Assembly (NCBI GenBank): GCA_027019085.1
Contig: JALUXG010000010.1
Coordinates: 1-64,000 of the forward strand
Origin: Rhodanobacteraceae bacterium
GTDB taxonomy: Bacteria; Pseudomonadota; Gammaproteobacteria; Xanthomonadales; Rhodanobacteraceae
DNA length: 64,000 bases
Reading direction: 5' to 3'
Within the stretch, counting starts at the first letter, position 1; each line of letters opens with the position of its first letter. The notes under the pieces are model-generated. The model had not been told where the DNA came from. It worked only from the letters and a program-made list of their open reading frames with translations, and made no database searches. The position numbers and the translations under genes are program-made. Shown piece by piece: positions 8,215 through 17,327 of the stretch.

Positions 8215-10569
8215 TCAGAAAGGCAGCTTCAGGTCCGGTTTGACCGCCAGCAACTGCTCCCTGAATGCCTGCTGGATACGCTTGAGCGCCGCTTCGTCGT
8301 CGGCATCGAAGCGCAGCACGAGTACCGGCGTGGTATTGGATGCACGCACCAGGCCCCAGCCGTCCTTCCAGTCCGCGCGCACGCCGTCGAGAGTGGTCAC
8401 CCGTGTGCCTTCGAACGAAGCTTTCTCGCGGAAGCGCTCGATGAATGCGTAGTGCTCGCCTTCCTTCATGGGGATCTTCAGTTCCGGCGTGGACACGCCA
8501 TGCGGCAATGCTTCGAAAATCTCATCGAGGGTGCGCTCCTCCGGATCCCCCGCCACGATCTCGAGCAAGCGGGCAGCCGCGTACACCCCGTCATCGAAGC
8601 CGTACCAGCGTTCACGGAAAAAGAAATGCCCGCTCATTTCTCCCGCCAGCAGGGCCTCGGTCTCGCGCATCTTGGCCTTGATCAGGGAGTGCCCGGTTCG
8701 CCACATCAGCGGACTGCCCCCGGCATTGAGAATTTCACTCTGCAGGTGCCCGGTGCACTTGACGTCGTAAATGATGGTCGCGCCGGGATTGCGGATCAAC
8801 ACATCCTGGGCGAAGAGCATCAGCAGGCGGTCGGAAGCAATGATCTCGCCTTTGCCCGTCACCAGTCCGAGACGATCCCCATCCCCGTCGAAAGCCAGAC
8901 CCAGATCTGCGCCCGTGCTCTGCACGGAAAGGATCAGGTCCTGCAGGTTTTCGGGGTCAGCCGGATCGGGATGATGATTGGGGAAATCGCCATCCACATC
9001 GCAATACAGGGGGATCACCTGGCACCCGACAGCCTGCAGGACCTGAGGTCCGATTGCGCCGGCGATGCCGTTGCCGGCGTCCACCACGACCTTCAACGGC
9101 CTTTCGATCTGGATGTCGTCGGCGATGCGGTCGATGTATTCACCCGCCACGTCCTCGCGTCGCAGGCCGGCCTTGCTGCCGACATGCAGCCGGTTTTCCG
9201 CTATTCGCGCGTACAGGTCCTGGATGGCCCCCTCGGACAGGGTTTCGCCACCCACCACGATCTTGAATCCGTTGTAGTCGGGAGGGTTGTGGCTGCCGGT
9301 CACGGCCACGCCGGACCCCGTGTTGAAGTGGTAGGTCGCGAAGTACACCAGCGGTGTTGGCACCGCACCGATGTCGATCACTTCGATCCCGGCTTCCCGC
9401 AAGCCTTCCGCAAGTGCCTCCGACAACTCCGGTCCGGATTTGCGCCCATCGCGTCCGATCACGACCTCGGACAGGCCCTTTTCGTGCATCAGCGAACCGA
9501 CAGCTTGTCCGATCAGCCGCGCCACACCCGCATCGAGCGTATCCCCCACCACCCCCCGGATGTCGTAGGCGCGGAAAATGCCGCGGTCCACGGCACGCGG
9601 CACGGCCTGCGGTGACCGGGCCGGCTCGGGTGCGGATTCGGACGCCACCGCTCGTCCGGTTGCCTTGGCCTTGAGTTCCCTCACGACGTCGAAGAGCAAT
9701 TCGCCCTCATCGAGCTCGGCACCCGCCTGTTTGAGGGAACGTCGACGCAACCAGAACAGGGCAAGTGCAGCCAGCAGTGCCAGTACAGTCAGTGCAATGC
9801 CCAGCGGCAGCGACCGTGGCAGGACGATCCATGTCTTGGGCAGGGCGCTGAACACGATCAGGCGGGTACCGGCGATTTTGAGCCCTCGGGGTGATTCGGG
9901 CAGTTGCGCGGCGGAGTTGCCTTGCCGATACAGCAGCAGACCCTCGACATCGTCGCCCAGGACAAGATCCAGCCGCCCGTTGTCGACCCGGGCCTGTTCG
10001 AAAACGGGTTTCGCGGAGGCAAACGGCAACTCGAACCACGCATAGGCCAGCGGCTTGTTGCCTGCGCCGACCGGCAAGGCCAGCGTCCAGCGTACCTTGC
10101 CCTGCTTGAACGTGGCCTGGAAACGTGGCGCGGTATCCGTGCTCTGGGCCGCAAGCAGTTGCGCGGCCCGCGAATAGCCGAAGCGGTCGTAGTTTGCATG
10201 CACCACTTCTTCCAGCGTGGGGCTGAAAAACACGATATCGGCCGCAGTGGGCAGAAGCTTACGGGCTAGCCGGGCAGCCGCCTCCCGGCCTTCGACGTCG
10301 TTGCGGGCGAGGTCGGCGCGCAACGCACTGTTGTCGAGCATGGCCTGGAGCTGTTGTCGTTGCTGCCGGAACAGTTTGGTCAAGCCAGCGGCAACCTGGT
10401 CCTGGGCCTGGAGCACCTGATGCCTGACATGACTGCGCGTCGCGATCAGCCAGGTCTGCCATCCGCAGAACAAGGCCGCCGCCAGGAGCAAGGTCCCGGC
10501 GGCCAGTCGCCACAGGCGCAATACCAGCGCCCGGATGGCTTCACGTCGCAACTTTCCCGCAATCTTCAT
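8215..10569 (-). CDS. algC: Membrane-anchored phosphomannomutase/phosphoglucomutase with N-terminal extracytoplasmic domain
   Basis: Interconverts hexose-6- and hexose-1-phosphates for sugar nucleotide and polysaccharide synthesis. The 784-residue protein is far longer than the usual AlgC of about 460. Residues 1-300 hold a basic N-terminus, TM1 (about 20-42), a roughly 210-residue extracytoplasmic segment and TM2 (about 254-275). The catalytic enzyme follows: phosphoserine S426 in TGSHNPPDYNGFK, metal loop DGDGDR (561-566), sugar-binding GEMSGHFFF (643-651) and phosphate-binding RASNTTPV (742-). The start at 10569 has GGGAGGG upstream. It is last in the coaBC-dut-algC operon, an order also seen in Pseudomonas (where algC is the short form). 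Confidence 0.88.
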   Translation of the reverse strand: MKIAGKLRREAIRALVLRLWRLAAGTLLLAAALFCGWQTWLIATRSHVRHQVLQAQDQVAAGLTKLFRQQRQQLQAMLDNSALRADLARNDVEGREAAARLARKLLPTAADIVFFSPTLEEVVHANYDRFGYSRAAQLLAAQSTDTAPRFQATFKQGKVRWTLALPVGAGNKPLAYAWFELPFASAKPVFEQARVDNGRLDLVLGDDVEGLLLYRQGNSAAQLPESPRGLKIAGTRLIVFSALPKTWIVLPRSLPLGIALTVLALLAALALFWLRRRSLKQAGAELDEGELLFDVVRELKAKATGRAVASESAPEPARSPQAVPRAVDRGIFRAYDIRGVVGDTLDAGVARLIGQAVGSLMHEKGLSEVVIGRDGRKSGPELSEALAEGLREAGIEVIDIGAVPTPLVYFATYHFNTGSGVAVTGSHNPPDYNGFKIVVGGETLSEGAIQDLYARIAENRLHVGSKAGLRREDVAGEYIDRIADDIQIERPLKVVVDAGNGIAGAIGPQVLQAVGCQVIPLYCDVDGDFPNHHPDPADPENLQDLILSVQSTGADLGLAFDGDGDRLGLVTGKGEIIASDRLLMLFAQDVLIRNPGATIIYDVKCTGHLQSEILNAGGSPLMWRTGHSLIKAKMRETEALLAGEMSGHFFFRERWYGFDDGVYAAARLLEIVAGDPEERTLDEIFEALPHGVSTPELKIPMKEGEHYAFIERFREKASFEGTRVTTLDGVRADWKDGWGLVRASNTTPVLVLRFDADDEAALKRIQQAFREQLLAVKPDLKLPF

Positions 10570-10589
10570 CCGATCCCTCCCGATCCGAT

Positions 10590-11045
10590 TCACGTCACCC
10601 CGGTGGAGCCGAACCCGCCTTCCCCACGACGGCTCGGAGCGAACGATTCCACCACGTTGAGGCGTGCCTGCGCCAGCGGCAGGAAGACCAGCTGCGCAAT
10701 GCGGTCGCCGGGCTGGATGGTGAAGGCCTGTCGGCCCCGATTCCAGCACGAAACCATCAGCGGCCCCTGGTAATCGGCATCGATCAGGCCGACCAGGTTC
10801 CCCAGCACCAGCCCGTGCTTGTGCCCCAGCCCCGAGCGCGGAAGGATCACGGCGCACCAGCCCGGATCCCCGATATGGATCGCGATGCCGCTGGGCACCA
10901 GTTCGCTTTCACCGGCAGCCAGCGTCAGCGGCTGTTCCAGCGCAGCCCGCAGATCCATGCCGGCACTGCCCCGGGTTGCGTACGTGGGCAGGGGGATGTC
11001 GTCACCCAGGCGCCGGTCGAGGATCTTCACTTCGACATCGATCAT
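10590..11045 (-). CDS. dut: dUTP diphosphatase
   Basis: Hydrolyses dUTP to dUMP and pyrophosphate, keeping uracil out of DNA and feeding dTMP synthesis. The 151-residue trimeric-type dUTPase shows all five motifs in order: [43 protein letters not shown] and the C-terminal [10 protein letters not shown]. Its ATG overlaps the coaBC stop (ATGA at 11045-11042), and algC follows after 20 bases, so the three are one operon. Confidence 0.96.
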   Translation of the reverse strand: MIDVEVKILDRRLGDDIPLPTYATRGSAGMDLRAALEQPLTLAAGESELVPSGIAIHIGDPGWCAVILPRSGLGHKHGLVLGNLVGLIDADYQGPLMVSCWNRGRQAFTIQPGDRIAQLVFLPLAQARLNVVESFAPSRRGEGGFGSTGVT

Positions 11046-12259
11046 GCGGACCTCTTCGGATGGCCTGCGTGATACCGGGTCGCAATGCGTGCGATCAGCG
11101 CCTGCGCCAGGTCGCGTTTGCTGCTGCGTGGCATGTCGTGCACGCCGTCGCGGTCGATCACGGTCAACGCATTGTCCTCGACCTCGAAGCCCTGTTCAGG
11201 TCCGACCCGGTTGGCGGCAATCATGTCCAGATGCTTGCGTTCCAATTTTTCAGATGCGTACTGTTCCACCTGTTCGGTCTCCGCTGCGAATCCGACCAGG
11301 AACGGGCGTTGCTGCAATCGCGCCACAGCCTCGAGAATGTCCGGGTTTTCCATCAACCTGAGGGTCAGCGCTTCGCCACCACGCTTTTTCAGCTTGTGTG
11401 CGGCAACCGATTGCGGCCGGTAATCGCCTACTGCGGCGGCGCCGATGTAGATGTCGCTGTCGGAGGCATGGGCCAGCACCGCGTCATGCATCTGTCGCGC
11501 ACTGCGCACGTCGATGCGCTGCGCGACCCCTGCGGGCGTGTCCAGACACACCGGTCCGGCGACCAGGCACACCCGCGCGCCTGCCGCCGCGGCCGCCGCC
11601 GCCACGGCAAACCCCATGCGCCCGGAACTGCGGTTGCCCAGATAGCGCACCGGGTCGATGTCCTCGTAGGTCGGGCCGGCGCTGACCAGGACCCTGAGAC
11701 CTTGCATGGGTCCGTCCCGGAAACTGGCCGCGATCACGTCGCGCAAATCCGCCGGTTCGAGCATGCGCCCCGGGCCGGTTTCCCCGCAGGCCTGGTCACC
11801 GCTGTCCGGTCCATGGACCCCCACACCCCGCCCCTGCAGTATCTGCACGTTCGCCTGCACGGCCGGATGCGCCCACATCCGGTGATTCATCGCCGGCGCG
11901 ACATGCAGCGGCGCATCGCTGGCCAGGCACACGGTGGTCAGAAGGTCATCGGCCATGCCGTGCGCCAGCCGGGCAATCACATCGGCGGACGCCGGCGCAA
12001 CGAGTATGCGATCGGCCCAGCGCGCCAGCTCGATGTGCCCCATGGCGGCTTCGGCCTGCTCGTCCCACAGACTGCTGCGTACCGGCTGGCCTGACAATGC
12101 CTGGAACGTGGTGGCCGTGACGAATCGCGCAGCCCCTTCGGTCAGCACCACGCGCACTTCGGCCCCTGCATCGCGCAATCGCCGCACCAGTTCGCACGCC
12201 TTGTAGGCGGCGATGCCTCCGGACACGCCTAGCAGGATATGGCGACGGGCCAGACTCAT
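11042..12259 (-). CDS. coaBC: Bifunctional phosphopantothenoylcysteine decarboxylase / phosphopantothenate--cysteine ligase
   Basis: Two consecutive steps of coenzyme A synthesis, 405 residues. The N-terminal CoaC flavoprotein half has [11 protein letters not shown], the histidine in [11 protein letters not shown], the PAMNHRMW loop and [10 protein letters not shown] (the redox-active cysteine). The C-terminal CoaB half has the NRSSGRMG segment and KLKK. The usual AAVADYRP reads AAAVGDYRP here, a small deviation. The start at 12259 ([15 protein letters not shown]) is a family-typical start. It is first gene of coaBC-dut-algC and divergent from radC. Confidence 0.95.
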   Translation of the reverse strand: MSLARRHILLGVSGGIAAYKACELVRRLRDAGAEVRVVLTEGAARFVTATTFQALSGQPVRSSLWDEQAEAAMGHIELARWADRILVAPASADVIARLAHGMADDLLTTVCLASDAPLHVAPAMNHRMWAHPAVQANVQILQGRGVGVHGPDSGDQACGETGPGRMLEPADLRDVIAASFRDGPMQGLRVLVSAGPTYEDIDPVRYLGNRSSGRMGFAVAAAAAAAGARVCLVAGPVCLDTPAGVAQRIDVRSARQMHDAVLAHASDSDIYIGAAAVGDYRPQSVAAHKLKKRGGEALTLRLMENPDILEAVARLQQRPFLVGFAAETEQVEQYASEKLERKHLDMIAANRVGPEQGFEVEDNALTVIDRDGVHDMPRSSKRDLAQALIARIATRYHAGHPKRSA

Positions 12260-12377
12260 GTGGGCACTCACTGACAATCGGGCGAGACCGTAGCTTACCG
12301 GAATCAGGGCGTCACGCCGTTGCCCGGATGCAAGACTGCGCACACCATGACTATCGAGTGCAACCCGGACCCGTGAG

Positions 12378-13046
12378 ATGTCCATCCGCCATTGGCCCCG
12401 AGAAGATCGCCCACGCGAACGCCTGTTGCGACAGGGTGCACGCGCCCTGGGCGACGCCGAGTTGCTCGCCGTGCTGATCGGCCACGGTGTCACGGGCAAG
12501 GATGCCGTGGCGCTGGGTCGCGATCTGCTGGCGTCCACGGGCGGTTTGTCTGCCCTGCTTGGTGGCATCGACCCACCGCGCATGCCGGGCCTGGGTCCGG
12601 CCAAGCGGGCGCGCCTGGCTGCGGCCATGGAACTGGCGCGTCGCGCGCTGGGAGAGGAGCTCGAACGTGGCGAACCGCTGCGCGACCCGGCCTCGAGCGC
12701 GACCTTCCTCAAGGCCCGGTTGCGCCATCTTCCGCACGAAGTGTTTGCCTGCCTGTATCTGGACAACCGGCATCGCGTGCTGGCATTCGAGGAGCTGTTC
12801 CGGGGCACCATCGACGGCGCCAGTGTGCATGCACGTGAGGTCGTCCGCGCCTGCATGCGCCACAATGCCGCTGCCGTGATCTTCGCCCACAACCATCCGT
12901 CCGGCGTGGCCGAACCCAGCCGCGCCGACCGCGACCTGACCCTGCATCTGCGCGACGCCCTGCGCATGATCGACGTGCGGGTGCTCGATCACATCGTGGT
13001 CGGCAGCGGACAACCGGTGTCCCTGGCCTCGCGCGGCCTGCTCTGA
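12378..13046 (+). CDS. radC: RadC family JAB/MPN protein
   Basis: A 222-residue protein with an N-terminal helix-hairpin-helix-like half (RPRERLLRQGARALGDAELLAVLI) and a C-terminal JAB/MPN metal-binding domain with HNHPSGVAEPSRADRDLT, which holds the H-x-H and Asp ligands. The cellular role of RadC is unsettled; the old repair assignment is weak. It is divergent from coaBC, an arrangement common in Proteobacteria. No good terminator for its own strand follows; the hairpin at 13060-13084 is oriented for the other strand. Confidence 0.93.
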   Translation: MSIRHWPREDRPRERLLRQGARALGDAELLAVLIGHGVTGKDAVALGRDLLASTGGLSALLGGIDPPRMPGLGPAKRARLAAAMELARRALGEELERGEPLRDPASSATFLKARLRHLPHEVFACLYLDNRHRVLAFEELFRGTIDGASVHAREVVRACMRHNAAAVIFAHNHPSGVAEPSRADRDLTLHLRDALRMIDVRVLDHIVVGSGQPVSLASRGLL

Positions 13047-13050
13047 TCGA

Positions 13051-13084
13051 TAAAAAAATAGCGCGGTTCGCAATGAACCGCGCT
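13051..13084 (-). terminator. Rho-independent terminator oriented for the reverse strand
   Basis: A perfect 10-bp stem (AGCGCGGTTC 13060-13069 / GAACCGCGCT 13075-13084) with a 5-base loop is followed, on the reverse strand, by ATTTTTTTA (13059-13051). On the forward strand no T-run follows, so it is not a good radC terminator. A second short hairpin (CTGGT/ACCAG, about 13087-13104) precedes it on the reverse strand. No annotated reverse-strand gene lies upstream. Confidence 0.6.
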
Positions 13085-13592
13085 GACTGGTGTGCGTGTA
13101 CCAGGACGATGATCGGCAACATGCGGGTAGCGGGGGAGCGCACTTCCACAGGCATTGCCGTGCCCCAGGGGCGGTCACGCAACACCATGCATTTTCACCT
13201 CCGACCGTTACCGTACCGTGACAGGTGAAAGCGGGCGCCAGCCTCGGGGTGCGTACGGCTTGACTTATGCACAAACCGGCAAAACCGCAACTTACATGGC
13301 GTTAATGCATGTCGATTCAAGAATAATCATGCATGCTATTGATTATATGTAATATTATAAGGAAGAGCGGTGTTGCCACGCCCAGCATGCATCCCCCACG
13401 CCCAGGACCTGCGTTCTTGCCCACAGACTTATCCACAGCCTCCGGGTTGCAACAGATTCTGTTGCTGGCCGGGCATGCCGTTACCTCCGGACACGCATGG
13501 CATGACCTACATGAAATCCTGCATTGTCGCTTGATGTTCGCGCACGGGCGAGACTGCTAGCATGGACGTTTCCGAAACCACCGAATACCAAC
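13085..13592. other. Gene-free gap radC-argS with AT-rich core and DnaA-box-like motifs
   Basis: This is one of the largest non-repeat gaps. Bases 13291-13360 are about 29% G+C (20 of 70 by hand count) in an otherwise GC-rich window. TTATGCACA (13265-13273), TTGCCCACA (13417-13425) and TTATCCACA (13429-13437) match or nearly match the DnaA box TTATNCACA. ATGCAT occurs at 13187, 13305, 13329 and 13387. The argS promoter must lie here as well. No tRNA or convincing protein gene was seen. Confidence 0.45.
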
Positions 13593-15281
13593 GTGAAAGA
13601 GCAGCTTCATGACTTGGTGCTGCGGGCACTTGTCGCCCTGCAGCGCGACCAGAACCTGCCTGCCGACCTGGCCGTTCCCGAATTCGTGATCGAGCGCACG
13701 CGCAGCCGCCAGCACGGAGATTTTGCCTGCAACGCGGCCATGCTGCTGGCGCGACCGGCCCGTCGCAGCCCGCGCGAACTGGCGCAGGCCATGGTCGCGG
13801 CCCTGCCTTCCAGCGCGATGGTCGAACGGGTCGAGATCGCCGGTCCCGGGTTCATCAATTTCTTCCTGGCCCCGGCGGCCTACCACGCCGAAATCGGACG
13901 GGTACTCGATCGCGGCGCCCATTACGGCCGCAATGGCAGCGGCAACGGGCGCGTGGTCGGCGTCGAATTCGTTTCTGCCAACCCGACCGGCCCGCTGCAT
14001 GTCGGCCACGGCCGCAATGCAGCCCTGGGCGACAGCATTTCACGCCTGCTCGATGCCTGCGGCTGGGACGTTCGCCGCGAGTTCTACTACAACGATGCCG
14101 GCGTACAGATCCACAACCTGGCTGTTTCCGTGCAGGCGCGTGCGCGTGGCCTTGCACCTGGCATGGACGGCTGGCCCGAGGACGGGTATCGCGGCGAGTA
14201 CATTGCCGAGGTCGCCCGCGCCTACCTTGCGGGCGAGTCCGTCACGGCCGACGACCGCACCGTCACGGCCGCCGCCGAGCCGGACAACCTCGACGCCATC
14301 CGCAATTTCGCCGTGGCCTGGCTGCGCCACGAGCAGGACCGGGACCTGAAAGCCTTCGGTATCCGTTTCGACGTCTATTTCCTCGAATCCTCGCTGTACG
14401 AGGGCGGACAGGTCGAGGACACCGTGCGCGAACTGCAGGCCCACGGCCATGCCTACGAAAAAGACGGCGCCCTGTGGTTGCGGACCACGGATTTTGGCGA
14501 CGACAAGGACCGCGTGATGCGCAAGTCCGACGGCACCTACACGTATTTCGTGCCGGATGTGGCCTACCACCGCAGCAAGTGGCAACGCGGTTACGCACGC
14601 GCCATCACCGTACTCGGCGCCGACCACCACGGATCGCTGGCGCGCGTGAAGGCCGGCCTGCAGGCGCTCGATGCCGGTATCCCGGCCGGCTACCCGGACT
14701 ACATGCTGTACCAGATGGTCACCGTGATGCGCGGCGGCGAGGAGGTGAAGATCTCCAAGCGTGCCGGCAGTTACGTGACCCTGCGCGACCTGATCGACGA
14801 GGTCGGCAAGGACGCCACGCGCTACTTCCTGATCGCGCGCAAGGGCGATTCGCAACTGGTGTTCGACATCGACCTGGCACGCTCGCAGACCAACGACAAT
14901 CCGGTGTACTACATCCAGTACGCGCACGCCCGCGTGTGCAGCGTGCTGGCACAATGCCGGCAAAAGGGCCTGGCCTTCGACCCCGGAGCCGGCCGCATGC
15001 ACCTGGACCGCCTGGACAGCGAGCACGAACAGGCGTTGATGACCGAGATCTCCCGCTACCCGGAGATCGTCGAATCGGCAGCCACCAGCCTGGAACCGCA
15101 CCTGCTGGCCAACTGGCTGCGCGAGCTGGCGCAGGCCTTCCACACCTACTACAACTCGTACCAGTTCCTGGTCGACGATGATGCACTGCGGCAGGCCCGG
15201 CTGACCCTGGTCATCGCCACCCGCCAGGTGCTGGCAAACGGACTGGAACTTTTGGGCCTGTCGGCCCCGGAGAGCATGTAA
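13593..15281 (+). CDS. argS: Arginine--tRNA ligase
   Basis: Charges tRNA-Arg, 562 residues. It contains the N-terminal Add-1 domain, the HIGH-type motif HVGH (136-139, in [18 protein letters not shown]), a KISK loop ([13 protein letters not shown]) in place of KMSKS, and a C-terminal DALR anticodon-binding domain. The start is uncertain: GTG at 13593 ([10 protein letters not shown]) gives the length usual for the family but has no clear ribosome-binding site. A TTG at 13524 would add 23 residues of unlikely composition. The stop overlaps the next gene by one base. Confidence 0.95.
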   Translation: MKEQLHDLVLRALVALQRDQNLPADLAVPEFVIERTRSRQHGDFACNAAMLLARPARRSPRELAQAMVAALPSSAMVERVEIAGPGFINFFLAPAAYHAEIGRVLDRGAHYGRNGSGNGRVVGVEFVSANPTGPLHVGHGRNAALGDSISRLLDACGWDVRREFYYNDAGVQIHNLAVSVQARARGLAPGMDGWPEDGYRGEYIAEVARAYLAGESVTADDRTVTAAAEPDNLDAIRNFAVAWLRHEQDRDLKAFGIRFDVYFLESSLYEGGQVEDTVRELQAHGHAYEKDGALWLRTTDFGDDKDRVMRKSDGTYTYFVPDVAYHRSKWQRGYARAITVLGADHHGSLARVKAGLQALDAGIPAGYPDYMLYQMVTVMRGGEEVKISKRAGSYVTLRDLIDEVGKDATRYFLIARKGDSQLVFDIDLARSQTNDNPVYYIQYAHARVCSVLAQCRQKGLAFDPGAGRMHLDRLDSEHEQALMTEISRYPEIVESAATSLEPHLLANWLRELAQAFHTYYNSYQFLVDDDALRQARLTLVIATRQVLANGLELLGLSAPESM

Positions 15282-15862
15282 TGGCTGCACGCAAGAACAA
15301 ACAGGCCGTCCGCAACGGCGGCTTCCCGGCCTGGGGATGGGTTCTGATCGGACTGGTTGCCGGTGGTTTGCTCATGGCCATGGCCATCCGCGGCGGGTGG
15401 TTCCCCATGGGCCGCGTGTACCAGAATCCCGGGCCCCGTCCGGACACCACGCAGGCGCGCGGCAGCGAAAGGGGCCTGGCTGACCATCCCGCCAGCACGG
15501 CACGCCCGGACAAGCCCAGTTACGACTTCTACAAGGTGCTGCCGGAAAAGGAGGTGGTGATCCCGGACGCCGAGATCAGCCGCCGCGCCAAGGCCGAGGA
15601 GCAACCGGGTGCGCACAAGATCACCGACAGTGGTGGCTATCTGCTGCAGGTCGGCTCGTTCCCCAATGCCGCCGATGCCGAGGCCATGAAGGCCCGGCTT
15701 GCCCTGCAGGGGTTCGTGGCCAGGGTGCAGCCGGTAACGATCAACGGCCAGACCTGGAACCGCGTACGCCTGGGGCCGTATTCCACCGCAGCCAAGCTGG
15801 AAACCGACAAGCAGCGTCTGGCGTCGGCGGGCATCAAGGCCATCGCACTGAAGGAGCATTGA
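15281..15862 (+). CDS. SPOR-domain inner-membrane protein (FtsN-like)
   Basis: A 193-residue protein with a basic N-terminus, one membrane segment (about 18-37, WGWVLIGLVAGGLLMAMAI), a proline-rich linker and a C-terminal SPOR domain (about 118-193, GGYLLQVGSFPNAADAEAMK, then VRLGPYSTAAKLE). SPOR domains bind denuded septal peptidoglycan, so a division or septum role is likely. It overlaps argS by one base (TAATG), as in many gammaproteobacteria where argS precedes ftsN or an FtsN-like gene. Confidence 0.85.
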   Translation: MAARKNKQAVRNGGFPAWGWVLIGLVAGGLLMAMAIRGGWFPMGRVYQNPGPRPDTTQARGSERGLADHPASTARPDKPSYDFYKVLPEKEVVIPDAEISRRAKAEEQPGAHKITDSGGYLLQVGSFPNAADAEAMKARLALQGFVARVQPVTINGQTWNRVRLGPYSTAAKLETDKQRLASAGIKAIALKEH

Positions 15863-15883
15863 TGCCAGCGTTGCATGTCGTGC

Positions 15884-16447
15884 CTACAGCGGCACCAGGC
15901 CCAGCAGGACGGCCAGCAATGCCAACAGCGAGAGGCTGCCGCCGATCACCAGCACGACCAGCAGGCTGCCCGACATGCCACCGGACGCATTCCCTGCCGA
16001 TGCCGGACGATCCGGCGGTTTTGACGTGATCGACGCATCTGCGGGAGGCTTGCGCCCAAGCAGGGTCTGCAGCGGTTGCCACCGGGTGGATCCGTGCAGG
16101 CAGGCCAGCATGTCGCCCGGCACGTCACCGGCATGCATGGCAAAGCGCGCATAGGCCTGGGTCAGCGGTCCGCACGTGCGGCCAGCGCGCCGCATCCACA
16201 CCCGTGGCTCCGGCTCGTCGGCAAGCATCCGCGCATCGGCACCGGCGGCTGTCAGCGCCTCGAGCTGACGCATCGCCGAGGCGTAATCCACGGCCTTGAG
16301 CGTAACCGGCACGCGTGCCAACACCCGTTCGCGAAACGCCGTGTCCCCGAGCCTGAGCAGAAGGGCCACCCGCGCCCACACTGCCGGGGCATCCCGTCCG
16401 CTCCGGATCTTTCCGGTCAGCGTTACCGAATACTTCGAACCGGCCAT
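15884..16447 (-). CDS. Membrane-tail protein with GYF_2-like segment, function unknown
   Basis: A 187-residue protein. Residues about 1-75 (YSVTLTGKIRSGRDAPAVWARV) look like a small conserved domain I do not recognise by name. Residues about 82-128 (VWMRRAGRTCGPLTQ, then DMLACLHGSTRWQPL) resemble a divergent GYF_2 domain, with the G-P and terminal W in the expected places. A Pro/Ser/Gly linker precedes a C-terminal membrane helix (about 163-187). It is convergent with the SPOR gene (21 bases apart) and divergent from the SDR. The fold assignment is tentative and no partner is evident. Confidence 0.6.
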   Translation of the reverse strand: MAGSKYSVTLTGKIRSGRDAPAVWARVALLLRLGDTAFRERVLARVPVTLKAVDYASAMRQLEALTAAGADARMLADEPEPRVWMRRAGRTCGPLTQAYARFAMHAGDVPGDMLACLHGSTRWQPLQTLLGRKPPADASITSKPPDRPASAGNASGGMSGSLLVVLVIGGSLSLLALLAVLLGLVPL

Positions 16448-16550
16448 GCCGCTCGTGCCTCGTGATCGCGTGTCCCGATTCTAGTCGACCTGTGCCCTTG
16501 CAGTACGAACCGCCCTTCTCGCACGCTGAAAATCGCCCTACACTTCACCG

Positions 16551-17327
16551 ATGCCTGCACGAACCGCCTTCATTACCGGTGCCACTTCGGGATTTGGCGC
16601 CGCCATCGCCCATCGCCTGCTCGATGACGGCTGGCACGTGGTCGCCTGTGGACGCCGGGCCGACCGGCTGCAGGACCTGGTCCGCACCCACGATACCGGA
16701 CGCGTCCACCTTGCCGCCTTCGACGTGCGCGACCCGGACGCCATGCGCAAGGCGATCGACGGCCTGCCCCCGGCCTTCGCCGGGATCGACCTGCTGGTGA
16801 ACAATGCCGGCCTCGCGCTGGGGACTGCCCCGGCCCAGGATGCGGACCTGGAACAGTGGCGGCAAATGATCGACACCAATATCACCGCGCTGGTAACGCT
16901 TACGCGGCGGCTGCTGCCAACACTGATCGAGCGGCGCGGAGCGATCATCAACATCAGTTCGATTTCCGCCAGCTATCCGTACCGCGGCGGCAACGTGTAC
17001 GGCGGGACCAAGGCCTTTGTGACCCAGTTTTCACTGGGCCTGCGCACCGACCTGCACGGCACCGGCGTGCGCGTGACCTCGGTGGAACCGGGCATGGCGC
17101 AGACCGAGTTCACCCTGGTTCGCACCGGTGGCGACCAGGACGCCTCCGACCGCCTGTATGCCGGCACGCACCCCATCACCGCCGCCGACATCGCCGAGAC
17201 GGTGTCATGGATCGCGCATCTGCCGGCGCATCTGAACGTCAACCGCATCGAGGTCATGCCGGTCAGCCAGTCAGCCGCCGGCCTGCAGGTACACCGCACC
17301 CGAGCCACGCACGGCGCCCACTCGTAG
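16551..17327 (+). CDS. SDR family NADP-dependent dehydrogenase (YdfG-like)
   Basis: A classical short-chain dehydrogenase of 258 residues: TGATSGFG cofactor loop at the N-terminus, NNAGLALG, catalytic Ser in NISSISASYP and YGGTK with Tyr/Lys. The downstream SVEPGMAQTEFTLVR and LNVNRIEVMPVSQSAAGLQV closely follow YdfG/serine-3-dehydrogenase proteins, which oxidise 3-hydroxy acids. The last dozen residues (from VHRTRATHGAHS) are encoded inside the first unit of the tandem repeat, and the TAG stop lies in a repeat arm, so the natural C-terminus has probably been replaced. The exact substrate is not deducible. Confidence 0.88.
   Translation: MPARTAFITGATSGFGAAIAHRLLDDGWHVVACGRRADRLQDLVRTHDTGRVHLAAFDVRDPDAMRKAIDGLPPAFAGIDLLVNNAGLALGTAPAQDADLEQWRQMIDTNITALVTLTRRLLPTLIERRGAIINISSISASYPYRGGNVYGGTKAFVTQFSLGLRTDLHGTGVRVTSVEPGMAQTEFTLVRTGGDQDASDRLYAGTHPITAADIAETVSWIAHLPAHLNVNRIEVMPVSQSAAGLQVHRTRATHGAHS

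Noticed and set aside
12709-13188. Reverse-strand ORF of 159 codons from 13188 as a protein gene
   Set aside because: Most of it is antisense to radC and it crosses a strong terminator, so a full-length product is unlikely. The start region is kept only as part of a possible leader or small RNA.
13561-13612. Short ORF (16 codons) just before argS as an upstream regulatory peptide
   Set aside because: Its ATG at 13562 lacks a ribosome-binding site and it overlaps the argS GTG start out of frame; too little evidence.
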